NCBI RefSeq assembly: GCF_001583495.1
Contig: NZ_LQAQ01000038.1
Coordinates: forward strand, 1 to 63,996
Direction of reading: 5' to 3'
Length of the DNA stretch: 63,996 bases
Source: Flammeovirga sp. SJP92
GTDB taxonomy: Bacteria > Bacteroidota > Bacteroidia > Cytophagales > Flammeovirgaceae
Made by a program: the position numbers and the translations under genes. The notes beneath the pieces are model-generated. The model was given only the letters and a program-made list of their open reading frames with translations, was not told where the DNA came from and made no database searches. Numbering within the stretch: position 1 is the stretch's first letter; each line of letters begins with the position of its first letter. Positions 25,839-35,297 of this stretch are shown here, piece after piece.

Positions 25839-27500
25839 ATGGAAAATAAGAAACGTATTATCATAATTGGTGGATTATCAGCAGGACCATCTGCAGCCGC
25901 AAAAGCAAGAAGAACAGATGAGAACGCAGAAATTATTCTTTTTGAAAAAACAGCCAACATTAGCTATGCTACCTGTGGTATACCTTATGCCTTTTCGGGT
26001 AGAATTAAAGATAGAGATAAGCTTTTAGTGGTAAAGCCAGATTTACTACGTAAAAGATTCAATATAGATGTTCATTTGGAAGAACCTGTTACAAGTATTG
26101 ACCCAGACAAACATTTGGTGTATACTCCTAAAGGAGAGTACCAATATGACAAATTGGTTTATGCAACAGGCGGTACAGCCATCGTTCCTCCAATTGAAGG
26201 TATTGAAAATAACCCTAACTGGGCCAATGCCAAAACTATTGAAGACTTTGATAGAATTGTGAAGTCGAATGCACTGGATGATGCGGAAAACATTACAATT
26301 GTTGGTGCTGGTTTAATCGGTTTAGAAACTGCTGAGAACCTAGTACAAATTGGAAAGAAGGTGACGGTCATTGAACTTGGAAATCATATTCTTGGACCTT
26401 GGGATGATAAATTTGCTCATATGGGTGAGAAAGTTTTAGAGGAAAATGGTATCCGCCTGGAACTTGGCAAAAAAGTAGACAAGATGGATGAAAAAACAGT
26501 GACTTTGAACGATGGCACTGTACTTTCTTCTGATTTTATGATCATGTCTATCGGTGTGAAACCTATCACGGAAATGCTGACTTCTAAAGGAGCAAAAGCA
26601 CTACCGAACGGGGCATTGATTGTCAATGAAAAAATGGAAACTTCACTACCCGATATTTATGCGGCGGGTGATTGTGCTTCCATTCCTAATATGGTGACTA
26701 ACTCTGAGGGATGGTTCCCAATGGGTACGCATTCCAATAAAGGTGGTAGAGTAGCCGGTGCCAATGCAGTAGGTGCCAACGAAATTTTCCCAGGTGGATA
26801 CGGTACAGCCATTATGGAAATGTTCTCTCATACAATTGCTAGAACAGGAGCCGGTCCAAAGGTTTTAGAGCGCGAAGGTATTGCTTATGAATCAACATTT
26901 ATCATTGCCAACTCGCACCCTGGTTTTTACCCAGGTGGAAAAGATATGTTTATTGAGATTTACTACACACCAGATACGCATACTTTATTAGGTGCGGAGC
27001 TGTTCGGTGAAAAAGGAGTAGACAAAAGAACTGATGTGTTGGCTACTGCCATTTATGCTAAATTGACAATTGAGGACCTTCCCAACCTAGATCTAGCGTA
27101 CGCCCCACCGTTCTCCCCTGCTAAAGATCCAGTGATTGTTGCAGGTTACGTGGCACAAAACGCTCAAAAAGGGTTGTTCAAAGAAGTGAATGCTAAAGTT
27201 GCTCAAGAGGCTTTTGATAGCAATGTCGAAATTACAATTCTTGATGTGAGAAACCCTCAGGAGTTAGAAAACGCAGGTATCATTCATGAAAATGCGATCA
27301 ATATTCCACTGGATGTTTTAAGAGAGCGTCTGAATGAAGTACCTCAAGACAAACCTATTTATATTACTTGTGCCAAAGGTTTAAGAGGTTATTTGGCTTC
27401 TTTAATCTTAGCTCACAATGGTTTTTCTAACCTTCATAATATAGCCGGCGGGTTTACTGCATTTAAAAAAATCAATGGGTTAACACCCGTTTTAGCTTAA
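25839..27500 (+). CDS. CoA-disulfide reductase-type FAD oxidoreductase fused to rhodanese
   Basis: 553 residues, cytoplasmic. The N-terminal FAD-binding segment (IIIIGGLSAGPSAAAKARR) and redox Cys46 in SYATCGIPY match CoA-disulfide reductase/NADH oxidase enzymes. An NAD-binding fold begins near NITIVGAGLIGLETAENL, the FAD motif LPDIYAAGDCA and a dimerisation domain follow, and a rhodanese domain (about 455-553) carries the active-site Cys511 in ITCAKGLRG. CoADR-rhodanese fusions reduce CoA disulfide or per/polysulfide and handle sulfane sulfur. The two YeeE/YedE genes 390 bp downstream fit a thiol or sulfur-handling role. Confidence 0.88.
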   Translation: MENKKRIIIIGGLSAGPSAAAKARRTDENAEIILFEKTANISYATCGIPYAFSGRIKDRDKLLVVKPDLLRKRFNIDVHLEEPVTSIDPDKHLVYTPKGEYQYDKLVYATGGTAIVPPIEGIENNPNWANAKTIEDFDRIVKSNALDDAENITIVGAGLIGLETAENLVQIGKKVTVIELGNHILGPWDDKFAHMGEKVLEENGIRLELGKKVDKMDEKTVTLNDGTVLSSDFMIMSIGVKPITEMLTSKGAKALPNGALIVNEKMETSLPDIYAAGDCASIPNMVTNSEGWFPMGTHSNKGGRVAGANAVGANEIFPGGYGTAIMEMFSHTIARTGAGPKVLEREGIAYESTFIIANSHPGFYPGGKDMFIEIYYTPDTHTLLGAELFGEKGVDKRTDVLATAIYAKLTIEDLPNLDLAYAPPFSPAKDPVIVAGYVAQNAQKGLFKEVNAKVAQEAFDSNVEITILDVRNPQELENAGIIHENAINIPLDVLRERLNEVPQDKPIYITCAKGLRGYLASLILAHNGFSNLHNIAGGFTAFKKINGLTPVLA

Positions 27501-27710
27501 GGATAAAATAGCATTGAAGTGTGACAAAATGATATGTGACTAGATTATAACTAATTCTAAGGGTTGATGACTCCCGCTTTGAAAAAAGAGGTTTCATCAG
27601 CCCAAGAATTCTGTTAAGACTAAGTCTCAAAACATAAAATACCCTGATTTATTTATCCCTTACTTATTATACTGTATACTAGATTTTCTACTCAATTATT
27701 TTTTGATTCA

Positions 27711-27799
27711 AGACAAAATGACAAAGGAGGAAGCTTGAATGAAGGACTTTAAAAGACAGCAGAAATATCAATTAATAGTTGATGAAAATTTAGTTTACA
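27711..27799. repeat. Degenerate MITE-like remnant (right end)
   Basis: GGAAGCTTGAA, GACTTTAAAA, AGAAATATC and GTTGATGAAAATTTAGTTTACA follow the order found at 170-240, so this is a decayed right end of the TGTAAACTAA repeat. It lies between the CoADR gene and the YeeE/YedE pair. Confidence 0.5.
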
Positions 27800-27889
27800 A
27801 TGTACATATTCCATAATGGGTTATTTCATTAGAAGAACTCCATTATATGCGTGACACAATTCTACAACTTATTATAACAAAATTCTTTC

Positions 27890-28453
27890 ATGGATACTTT
27901 ACTTGCTCCTTGGCCGTGGTATATAGGCGGACCAATGATTGGAGCCACTATGGGACTACTTTTATTATTAGGCAAAAGCTTGGGTTTATCGTCCAATTTC
28001 AGGACGATATGTACAGCTTGTGGCATTGGTAAAAACACTCAGTTTTTTAATTTCCAATGGAAAAATGAGTCCTGGAATTTAATTTTTGCCTTAGGGTGTA
28101 TCATTGGAGGTTTTATTTCCAATAACTACTTAGGTGGAAATGTTTTGGCGGGTGTATCTGAGCAAACAGCTGAACATCTAAATCAACTGGGCATTACAAG
28201 CAATACACATCATGTATTGCCCACAGAGCTTTTCAGCAAAGAGGCCGTTTTTAGTTTAAAAGGAATTTTGATGCTTTCCATTGGTGGGTTTCTGATTGGC
28301 TTTGGTTCAAGATACGCAGGCGGATGTACCTCAGGTCATGCCATCAGCGGATTATCCAACCTTCAGTTGCCATCCTTGATTGCAGTGATTGGCTATTTTA
28401 TTGGTGGTTTGATTATGACCTTTTTTATTTTACCTTTTATCATCCAATTATAA
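27890..28453 (+). CDS. YeeE/YedE-family sulfur transporter, first half
   Basis: 187 residues, an inner-membrane protein with about five hydrophobic segments. The YeeE/YedE hallmarks are two Gly-rich helices with conserved cysteines: FRTICTACGIGKN near 44-56 and FGSRYAGGCTSGHAISGL near 144-161. In full-length relatives (thiosulfate uptake protein TsuA) such cysteines pass the sulfur substrate through the pore. Here the protein is half-length, and the partner half follows after one base, the split form common in Bacteroidota. It may import thiosulfate or another reduced sulfur compound. Confidence 0.88.
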   Translation: MDTLLAPWPWYIGGPMIGATMGLLLLLGKSLGLSSNFRTICTACGIGKNTQFFNFQWKNESWNLIFALGCIIGGFISNNYLGGNVLAGVSEQTAEHLNQLGITSNTHHVLPTELFSKEAVFSLKGILMLSIGGFLIGFGSRYAGGCTSGHAISGLSNLQLPSLIAVIGYFIGGLIMTFFILPFIIQL

Positions 28454-28454
28454 T

Positions 28455-28877
28455 ATGAAAGCGGGAAGAACATTAGTTTATTTATTGTTAGGCATACTTT
28501 TCGGTATTGTCTTATCAAAATCTGAAGCCATATCATGGTTCAGAATCCAAGAAATGTTTCGCTTTGAATCGTTTCATATGTATGGATTGATTGGTTCTGC
28601 GGTTGCGACTGGTGCCATTTGTGTTCAGATCATCAAACGTTTCAATGTAAAAGATGTAGATGGACAACCCATTGTTATTGCTGACAAGCAAAAAGGAATA
28701 TGGAGATACTTGCTAGGAGGTACATCCTTTGGAATGGGATGGGCTTTGGTTGGCGGTTGTACTGCTCCAATGTTTATCTTAATTGGATATGGAGAATACA
28801 GCATGGCTATTATCTTATTCTTCGCCCTATTAGGCACATTTATTTATGGAAAGTACAAAGATATTTTACCTCATTAG
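28455..28877 (+). CDS. YeeE/YedE-family sulfur transporter, second half
   Basis: 140 residues with about four membrane helices. The signature GTSFGMGWALVGGCTAPMFILIGYG carries the conserved Cys of the second YeeE/YedE half. It starts one base after the stop of the preceding half, so both are translated from one message and likely assemble as one transporter. A GAGCATG palindrome lies directly at its stop codon and a further hairpin terminator at 28932. Confidence 0.87.
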   Translation: MKAGRTLVYLLLGILFGIVLSKSEAISWFRIQEMFRFESFHMYGLIGSAVATGAICVQIIKRFNVKDVDGQPIVIADKQKGIWRYLLGGTSFGMGWALVGGCTAPMFILIGYGEYSMAIILFFALLGTFIYGKYKDILPH

Positions 28878-28965
28878 AGCATGTTTGAAGCATGCTCTTA
28901 AAGGCTAACATTTTCATCAATAGTTAAAAGAAGAGACTGGATCTAAAATCTGGTCTCTTTTTTTA
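28876..28965 (+). terminator. Palindrome and terminator after YeeE/YedE genes
   Basis: AGAGCATG-TTTGAAG-CATGCTCT (28876-28898) belongs to a palindrome family also seen at 55190, 55921 and 61075. The stronger terminator is AGAGACTGGAT...ATCTGGTCTCT plus a T tract at 28932-28965. Confidence 0.7.
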
Positions 28966-29631
28966 TATCAAATAGTATGGATTTAAACTATTATTTTGAT
29001 CAAAACTGTAAAAGTATAGTTCATTTTAACTCTTCAAAAAACAAAAATGGATCATTTTTTTAATTCGTTGATATTAAGTTAACATTACATAGATGAAAAT
29101 ATTATATAACAACATTCTCAAATCATTTCCCTTCAATATTACATCTCCAAATGCTTGACTTTTAAAAATACATCACAGTTGATTTGAAATAAAGTTGAAA
29201 CAAATTCGGTCAATAGATTTTAATTAAGGCCTAATTCAATTGATTTCAGTAGATTAATAAAGAATAACCTTTCAAAACAATCAATTATTTTGGTGGATTT
29301 ACGTCCTGCAAAACCTCTCGAAATAGGAGTAGGATGAAGATTTATCAAGAATTTTAGGATGAATTATAGTTTAAAAGCTGATTTCAAAAAAAGCATTACG
29401 AATTATTAAAAAGTGTAATTTAAATACCTATTTTTTTATTTTATGAATGTAAATTTTTTTCAATTTTACCTTAAGAAACCGTCTTTTTTTAATGGTTTCA
29501 GTTTCTGATACTAAATTATAATAAAGAACTTCAATGAAGGTAAATAGAAACATTTAGTTAACATAAGATGCGTTGTTTTGCACTTGTATTACGATCTAAA
29601 CCTAATTAAATTTTATCTAATCAAAATTACA
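28966..29631. other. Long leader of the TonB receptor gene
   Basis: About 660 AT-rich bp with no gene or recognised riboswitch. A TTGTTTTG box (29573-29580), close to the TAnnTTTG -7 consensus, lies 52 bp before the start codon and may be the promoter. Confidence 0.35.
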
Positions 29632-32175
29632 ATGTTAACTAAAAAACTACCTTTCATTGTAGCATTAGTTATGCTATTAACAAGTGCATCTTTTGCACAA
29701 ACAACTATTAAAGGTAATTTAATTGACGCCTCTAGTGGGGAGCCTGTAATCGGTGCAAACGTATCTATTGTTGGTACAACTACTGGAGCTATTTCGGACT
29801 TTGATGGAGATTTCTCATTCAAGTCTAACAAAGAAGGAGAGCAAAAAGTTGCCATCTCTTTCGTAGGAATGAGCGCTATCGAGAAAAGTGTAACTTTGAA
29901 CGGTGGAACTCTTGAGCTAGGAACTATTAAAATGGAATCTGACGCCATTGGTCTTGAAGAAGTTGAAGTAATGGCTTCAATTGCAGTAGATCGTAAAACT
30001 CCTGTTGCTGTTGCTACTGTTTCTGCTGATCAAATTGACATGAAATTGGGTAATGCTGAATTCCCTCAAGTATTAAAATCATCTCCAGGTGTTTATGTAT
30101 CTGACGCTGGTGGTGGATACGGTGACTCTCGTATTTCACTTCGTGGTTTCGATTCTGAAAACGTTGCTGTTATGATCAACGGTATCCCTGTTAACGACAT
30201 GGAGAACGGTAAAGTATACTGGTCTAACTGGGCTGGTTTAGGTGATGTAACAAAAACAATGCAGGTACAGAGAGGTTTAGGTGCTTCTAAATTAGCTGTT
30301 CCTTCAGTGGGTGGTACAATCAACATCCTTACAAAAACTACTGATGCTCAAAAAGGCGGTAACGTATTTATGGGTATGGGTAATGACGGTTACTTAAAAA
30401 CAGGTGTTACTTTATCAACTGGTCTTATGGACAACGGTTGGGCTGTAACTACTGCTTTATCTAAAACAACTGGTAACGGTTATGTAGATGGAACTTCATT
30501 TGAAGGTTATTCTTACTTCTTGAACGTTTCAAAGAAAATCAACGACAAGCATACATTAGCTTTCACAACATTTGGTGCTCCTCAAACGCACGGTCAAAGA
30601 AGATCGTATGTTACTGAAGAAGAGTATGACCGTTACGGAAAGCGTTACAATAAAGACTGGGGTTATAGAAATGGTCAAGAGTTCAATACAAACGAGAACT
30701 TCTACCACAAACCTCAAATGTCATTGAACCACTACTGGACAATCAATGAAAAAACTGACTTAACAACTTCGGCTTACGTATCAGTTGGTCGTGGTGGCGG
30801 TACTGGTATTGTATCAGAAGACAGACACTTCGAAAGTGCTTACAGAGACAACTCTACTGGTGGTATCATCGACTGGGATGCTTATGTAGCAAACAACAGA
30901 AACGAAGACGGTTCTTCAAAAGGTGCTTACAGAGCTGGTTATAACAACCACTTATGGACTGGTGCTTTATCTACTTTAACTCACCAATTGAACGATAACT
31001 GGACAATCACTGGTGGTTTAGACCTTCGTTACTACTTAGGTGAGCACTACCAACAAGTAGAAGATCTTTTAGGTGGTGACTACTATGTAGACAACCAAAT
31101 GGCATCTCAGCCAGGTCGTCATACGCAAGTAGGTGACAAAGTAGGTTACCATAACGACGGTAGAGTACAATGGCAAGGTTTATTCGGTCAAGTTGAATAC
31201 TCTAAAGATAAATTATCAGCATTCTTCTCAGGTGCGGTTTCTCACCAAGCTTACCAAAGAATTGACTACTTTAGCTATGAGTCAGGTACTGAAACTACAG
31301 ACTGGCAAAGCTTCTTAGGCGGTTCTGCTAAAGCAGGTGCTAACTACAACTTCGATGAGCACCACAACGTATTCATCAACGGTGGTTATATCTCAAGACA
31401 GCCATTCTTTAACGCTGTATTCTTGAACTACCAAAATGATGTAAACCCTGATGCTGTAAACGAAAAAATTCTTTCGGGTGAAATTGGATACGGTTACCGT
31501 AACAAAGGTTTCAAAGCTAACGTGAACGGTTACTACACACTATGGCAAGATAAGTCTTTCGTGAAAACAGTTTGGGAAGATGGTGTTCCTTACACAGCCA
31601 ACTTGTTAGGTGTGAACGCATTACACAAAGGTATTGAAATCGACATGACATACCGTGTGAACCACAAATTAACACTTACAGCAATGGCTTCTTTGGGTGA
31701 CTGGAGATGGATGAACGACTTAGAGAACGTTCAAATCTTCGATGACCAACAAAACGCGATCGATACTGTAAACGTTTACATCGCTGGTGCAGAAGTTGGT
31801 AACTCTGCTCAAACAACTGCAGCTTTAGGTGTTGAATATGAAGTATTCCCTAAGTTAAAATTAACAGCTGATTGGAACTACTTTGGCAGCTTATTCGCTG
31901 ACTATGACCCTACAAGAAGAGATTCTGAGGAGTTCAGTGGTCAAAGTGCTTACGAAATGCCTTCTTATAGCTTAGTGGACCTTGGTTTCAACTACGGTTT
32001 CAAAATGGGTGGATTTGATGGTGTATTCAACTTCAGAGTGAATAACGTCTTCGATACTGACTACGCTGTTCAAGGTCTTCAAGGCGGCGTTGATGAACTT
32101 GGAAACATGACAATGAGTGGTTACTACATGGGTCTTGGAAGAACTTACTCAGTAGGTTTGAAAATGAGCTTCTAG
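29632..32175 (+). CDS. TonB-dependent outer-membrane receptor (non-SusC type)
   Basis: 847 residues from the ATG at 29632, chosen because it begins the signal peptide MLTKKLPFIVALVMLLTSASFAQ. Next are a carboxypeptidase-regulatory-like domain (about 24-105, GNLIDASSGEPVIGANVSIVG), a TonB-box-like segment around VDRKTPVAVATVS, a plug (about 125-235, SLRGFDSENVAVMINGIPVNDMENG and SVGGTINILTK) and a 22-strand-type barrel ending in YSVGLKMSF. It imports an unknown ligand with TonB energy. No SusD partner is nearby. Asn, Tyr and Gly codons are strongly biased (AAC, TAC, GGT) compared with neighbouring genes, suggesting very high expression. Confidence 0.92.
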   Translation: MLTKKLPFIVALVMLLTSASFAQTTIKGNLIDASSGEPVIGANVSIVGTTTGAISDFDGDFSFKSNKEGEQKVAISFVGMSAIEKSVTLNGGTLELGTIKMESDAIGLEEVEVMASIAVDRKTPVAVATVSADQIDMKLGNAEFPQVLKSSPGVYVSDAGGGYGDSRISLRGFDSENVAVMINGIPVNDMENGKVYWSNWAGLGDVTKTMQVQRGLGASKLAVPSVGGTINILTKTTDAQKGGNVFMGMGNDGYLKTGVTLSTGLMDNGWAVTTALSKTTGNGYVDGTSFEGYSYFLNVSKKINDKHTLAFTTFGAPQTHGQRRSYVTEEEYDRYGKRYNKDWGYRNGQEFNTNENFYHKPQMSLNHYWTINEKTDLTTSAYVSVGRGGGTGIVSEDRHFESAYRDNSTGGIIDWDAYVANNRNEDGSSKGAYRAGYNNHLWTGALSTLTHQLNDNWTITGGLDLRYYLGEHYQQVEDLLGGDYYVDNQMASQPGRHTQVGDKVGYHNDGRVQWQGLFGQVEYSKDKLSAFFSGAVSHQAYQRIDYFSYESGTETTDWQSFLGGSAKAGANYNFDEHHNVFINGGYISRQPFFNAVFLNYQNDVNPDAVNEKILSGEIGYGYRNKGFKANVNGYYTLWQDKSFVKTVWEDGVPYTANLLGVNALHKGIEIDMTYRVNHKLTLTAMASLGDWRWMNDLENVQIFDDQQNAIDTVNVYIAGAEVGNSAQTTAALGVEYEVFPKLKLTADWNYFGSLFADYDPTRRDSEEFSGQSAYEMPSYSLVDLGFNYGFKMGGFDGVFNFRVNNVFDTDYAVQGLQGGVDELGNMTMSGYYMGLGRTYSVGLKMSF

Positions 32176-32197
32176 TATAACACTAAAGTATATATCA

Positions 32198-32235
32198 AAA
32201 GCGTATCTTCTGTACAAGAAGGTACGCTTTTTCTA
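32198..32235 (+). terminator. Terminator of the TonB receptor gene
   Basis: A hairpin between AAAGCGTATCTTCT and AGAAGGTACGCTTT with a short T run lies 22 bp past the stop codon. Confidence 0.8.
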
Positions 32236-33062
32236 TTTTAAATTTTGGAAGGACATTGTAATAACATCCCTACAGAACTGCACTTCAATAGATTTTCATA
32301 AAATACTTCTCTTTTGGTATGTAATCAATCATCATTAAGCTGTATCTCCTTCGCCCTAAAGAGAAAAACGTTAAGAATTTCATTTGACAGTTGATAACAT
32401 TTTATTTACAGTATGGTTATCATTAAGTTCCACTCATCAGTAGAATATCAATCAAAAAAAATGCAGTAAACTATTTCTCTGGAACTATAATGAAGCTTCT
32501 AAAAATACAACTAACTGCATATTTTTATACATTAAACTACTAAGACTTTACTTTTTCTCAACCTCATGTTTAATAATTTTCAAATCATCCCAATTCAGAA
32601 TAAATCAATGTAATGATTTCTGCTTCTGTAGGCTACCGTTCATCAATACTCTATGATAGAACAAGCTAACTCTCTACTGAGAAGCTAGCATAAATACATT
32701 AATAAAACTTACGCTATTGGATTGAAAACGAGCATTTAGTATATATTTGGTAAGGTGTAATTAAAAAATCATCTCTTGTTCTTATATCTAAAATATGCTT
32801 TTTGGATTTTTCTTGAAAATGTAAAAGATGTAAGATTTTACTCAACTTTGAAATATTTAAAAATAAGGCTGTTTCAAAAACAAAATAAAGACTAGAAAAA
32901 ATCACACTACATCGTAATAATATTCTAATATTCATATAATAACCTTCAATAAATCACATAATTAAGTTATTTTCACAATTTATTATCACATACCTTTTGA
33001 ATTTATTATTATTTATTTTACATTTAAAATAACATTGAATACTTTCATTATTACCCCGACAC
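32236..33062. other. Intergenic region with decayed sequences
   Basis: About 830 bp with no supported intact gene. It contains a MITE-like remnant (32361-32420: AAAACGTTAAGAATTTCAT then AGTTGATAACATTTTATTTACA) and a possible receptor-gene remnant at 32704-32739. The minus frame at 32714-32935 lacks supporting features. Confidence 0.45.
32704..32739 (+). pseudogene. Possible 3'-end remnant of a second TonB receptor
   Basis: This reads KTYAIGLKTSI then stop, closely matching the end of the upstream receptor (RTYSVGLKMSF then stop), and the DNA after the stop is also similar (TAGTATA). Only this terminal piece is recognisable, so it may be the scar of a duplicated receptor gene or chance. Confidence 0.35.
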
Positions 33063-33422
33063 ATGAGAATCATTACCCCTTTTACTGTATTTGTGATACT
33101 TTCAATTTTTGCCATGAGCTTTCATCTTTCACCACTAGTTGCCGGAACAGAAACTGAAGTGGCAATAAGTACTAAAAACAACACTCCTGAAGAGGTTGTC
33201 CAAAAAATCAATCAAAGATTAAGAGACAATCATCAACGACACCTACAGTGTGTATATAAAAATGGAGATATACTGATAGAAAATAAAACTGAAGTATTGT
33301 ACACTGTTACGTACAATAAAGATTATAAATATTCAACAGGTTTTGATAAGCATCATAACTTAAAATATTTATATGTGGTCCGTGGAACTAAAATCGTGGA
33401 ATACCACCTGTTCAAGAATTAA
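33063..33422 (+). CDS. Small secreted protein, unknown function
   Basis: 119 residues that I do not recognise. A signal peptide (about 1-28, ending SPLVAG) is followed by a charged helix (EEVVQKINQRLRDNHQRHLQCVYKNGD) and a beta-rich tail with many Tyr and Lys. It stands alone between long intergenic stretches, with its own terminator 58 bp after the stop. Confidence 0.6.
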   Translation: MRIITPFTVFVILSIFAMSFHLSPLVAGTETEVAISTKNNTPEEVVQKINQRLRDNHQRHLQCVYKNGDILIENKTEVLYTVTYNKDYKYSTGFDKHHNLKYLYVVRGTKIVEYHLFKN

Positions 33423-33964
33423 GCTGTTTCATTACTTAAATGAAATGAAAACAGCATTTAAATTGGTTTAGAAATACGAGGAGCAGCAATGCTCCTTTTT
33501 TGTTTGTCTATTTTTGAATAAAAAAAGGAACACAAAGTGCTCCTTCTTTACCCCTTAACAAAAATAGGTTACTACAAACCTTTTATAATCTATGTTTATG
33601 AAATACTACTTTTCATTCCATAAGGAGATGCACAACAATGTCATGCACCTCACTTTATAACATATTATTTATCCTATATTTATATCTAATAGACTTACAT
33701 TTCTTTTGTAAAAGCAGGGAGCAAAACTCCCCACATTTAAATTGGTAAATAGGCTTATTCCACCTTATAACATCTACTTTATACCTTGATTTACTACATA
33801 TTCAGTTAAAATAAGTCTAGTATAAAAACACTACCCTATCATTTTTCTTCTGTATAAAATTCATACTACTATATGTCTCTTTTTATAATTATTGATACTT
33901 GGGTTACTAGTAATTGCTAGTTTTGAGTTATTAGATTTCATCTCATAATTGTTCCATATGATTT
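33423..33964. other. Intergenic region with serial hairpins
   Basis: No gene is visible in 540 bp. Hairpins occur at 33480-33501 (GGAGCA-GCAA-TGCTCC plus T tract, terminator of the preceding gene), 33526-33546 (arms AAGGAACAC and GTGCTCCTT, with T tract on the minus strand, perhaps the terminator of the operon ending at 33965), about 33623-33652 and 33718-33732. Confidence 0.5.
33480..33501 (+). terminator. Terminator of the small secreted protein gene
   Basis: A perfect 6-bp stem, GGAGCA-GCAA-TGCTCC, is followed by six T. Confidence 0.75.
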
Positions 33965-35293
33965 TTAATATTTTAATTGAAAATCTTTCACTCTCAATTC
34001 ACTTCCTACCCCACCTCTAAAATTGGCTCCATCAAAACTCGATGAATACACGACAATAATATGGGTGGGCTCTTGATCAGAAGAAGCAAATCCATGTTCG
34101 GGCATTCTTTCATTAGAAGAAGAAGGCATCATAAAAGGTGCTAAATCGTTATGATTTCCATAAAGGAAAGGAAGGTTGATATTCTCAAAAGCATCCATCT
34201 TTTCGTCTGATCTAAACCAAGCAGTCGCTAGACGGTAACGTTTTTCATCTTCACCAGTCCCTTCTCTCACTTGCAATAGAACATAGACATCGCATTGGTC
34301 CATATTTCCATTGTAAGGTGCTGGTATATACTGAATGTCTGTTTCAAAACTTTTAGGCTGATCTGTAAATGGGATGCCGAAATCTGTTCTCACATTAGTG
34401 AGTCCACTTCCTTGAATCTCACCCACAAAAAGTGAACCTGCTGCCACAACACCCAAAGCTGAAGTAGTTTTTAAAGTAGTGTATTCGTATTCCTCTTCCG
34501 AAGGTGACGGATACACAGTTCTTACTCCTGTTGGAATGATCAAATCTGCCGCTCCTACATCACCAGTTCTCCAAGGTGTCCCTTCAAAATCTTCACCGGG
34601 AATATAGAACTTTCTGCTGTTATTGGCTTCATTGGATTTTCGACCTCCATAATACCAAGTCATAAAATCTGAGTATAAAATTTGATCACCAATTCTTTCT
34701 GTTTCACCATCTTGGTAAGTCACATTGATGGTCCATTCAATCTCATCAAAAATAAAGACTACTCCCTCAGAAAAATCACGCACATCATACGGATAAGGAA
34801 CTACCGGTACATCTTCTGGAGCGTAATGAAACGTTTTAATGGTTAGGTTTTTAATATCTGCATTGTCTTCAATCACCACATCAATTGTATAATTACTTTG
34901 ATTAATGTCTGCGGAGATTTGCCCTTCGATTTCGAAATTATGGAATACAATATCAAAATCATCTTCAATAACCGAGACCGTCCATTCGTACTCTTGATAA
35001 GTTGAAATCACAAACTTCACATCTTCTGTATAATCTGTAACCTCGAAAGGGTCAGGTGTTATGGTCGCTTCTTCCGTCAATTCAATACCTGTAACATGCA
35101 GTGCTGAACGGTCTGTTCCATAAGGCACTCTTATTTCTACACTTTGATCCTCTTCTGAAATAATGGCATTGCCACTTTGTTCTTCCAGTTGAAAAGATAT
35201 GATTTTACCAAAAATATATGGAAATGGAATGTCATTTTTGATACAAGCACCCAGGCCTAAAGTAACCGTTAATAGTAATATAATTTTTTTCAT
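33965..35293 (-). CDS. PCMD-domain lipoprotein
   Basis: 442 residues with lipobox GLGA-C (Cys17). Two or three repeated segments of about 75 residues (residues 30-205) each carry a VEIRVPYGTDRSALHVTGIEL-like strand and end in a W-T-V/I strand (YEWTVSV, IEWTINV). The C-terminal half is a PCMD domain (putative carbohydrate metabolism): FYIPGEDFEGTPWRTGD, then ALGVVAAGSLFVGEI and a final THIIVVYSSSFDGANFRGGVGSELRVKDFQLKY. Such lipoproteins are common in Bacteroidota and are thought to face surface glycans, but no enzyme activity is established. It is last in the four-gene operon whose leader carries four GTTTC-N8-GAAAC palindromes. Confidence 0.8.
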   Translation of the reverse strand: MKKIILLLTVTLGLGACIKNDIPFPYIFGKIISFQLEEQSGNAIISEEDQSVEIRVPYGTDRSALHVTGIELTEEATITPDPFEVTDYTEDVKFVISTYQEYEWTVSVIEDDFDIVFHNFEIEGQISADINQSNYTIDVVIEDNADIKNLTIKTFHYAPEDVPVVPYPYDVRDFSEGVVFIFDEIEWTINVTYQDGETERIGDQILYSDFMTWYYGGRKSNEANNSRKFYIPGEDFEGTPWRTGDVGAADLIIPTGVRTVYPSPSEEEYEYTTLKTTSALGVVAAGSLFVGEIQGSGLTNVRTDFGIPFTDQPKSFETDIQYIPAPYNGNMDQCDVYVLLQVREGTGEDEKRYRLATAWFRSDEKMDAFENINLPFLYGNHNDLAPFMMPSSSNERMPEHGFASSDQEPTHIIVVYSSSFDGANFRGGVGSELRVKDFQLKY

Positions 35294-35297
35294 GTGT

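Noticed and set aside
27847-28032. A 61-codon frame overlapping the first YeeE/YedE gene
   Set aside because: It lies in another frame of a gene with clear family motifs, so it is a shadow.
28966-29631. Riboswitch in the TonB receptor leader
   Set aside because: No conserved cobalamin, TPP or other riboswitch core could be recognised.
32714-32935. A 73-codon minus-strand frame as a gene
   Set aside because: It overlaps the possible receptor remnant, has no recognisable domain, no suitable neighbours and an unremarkable composition for random AT-rich DNA.
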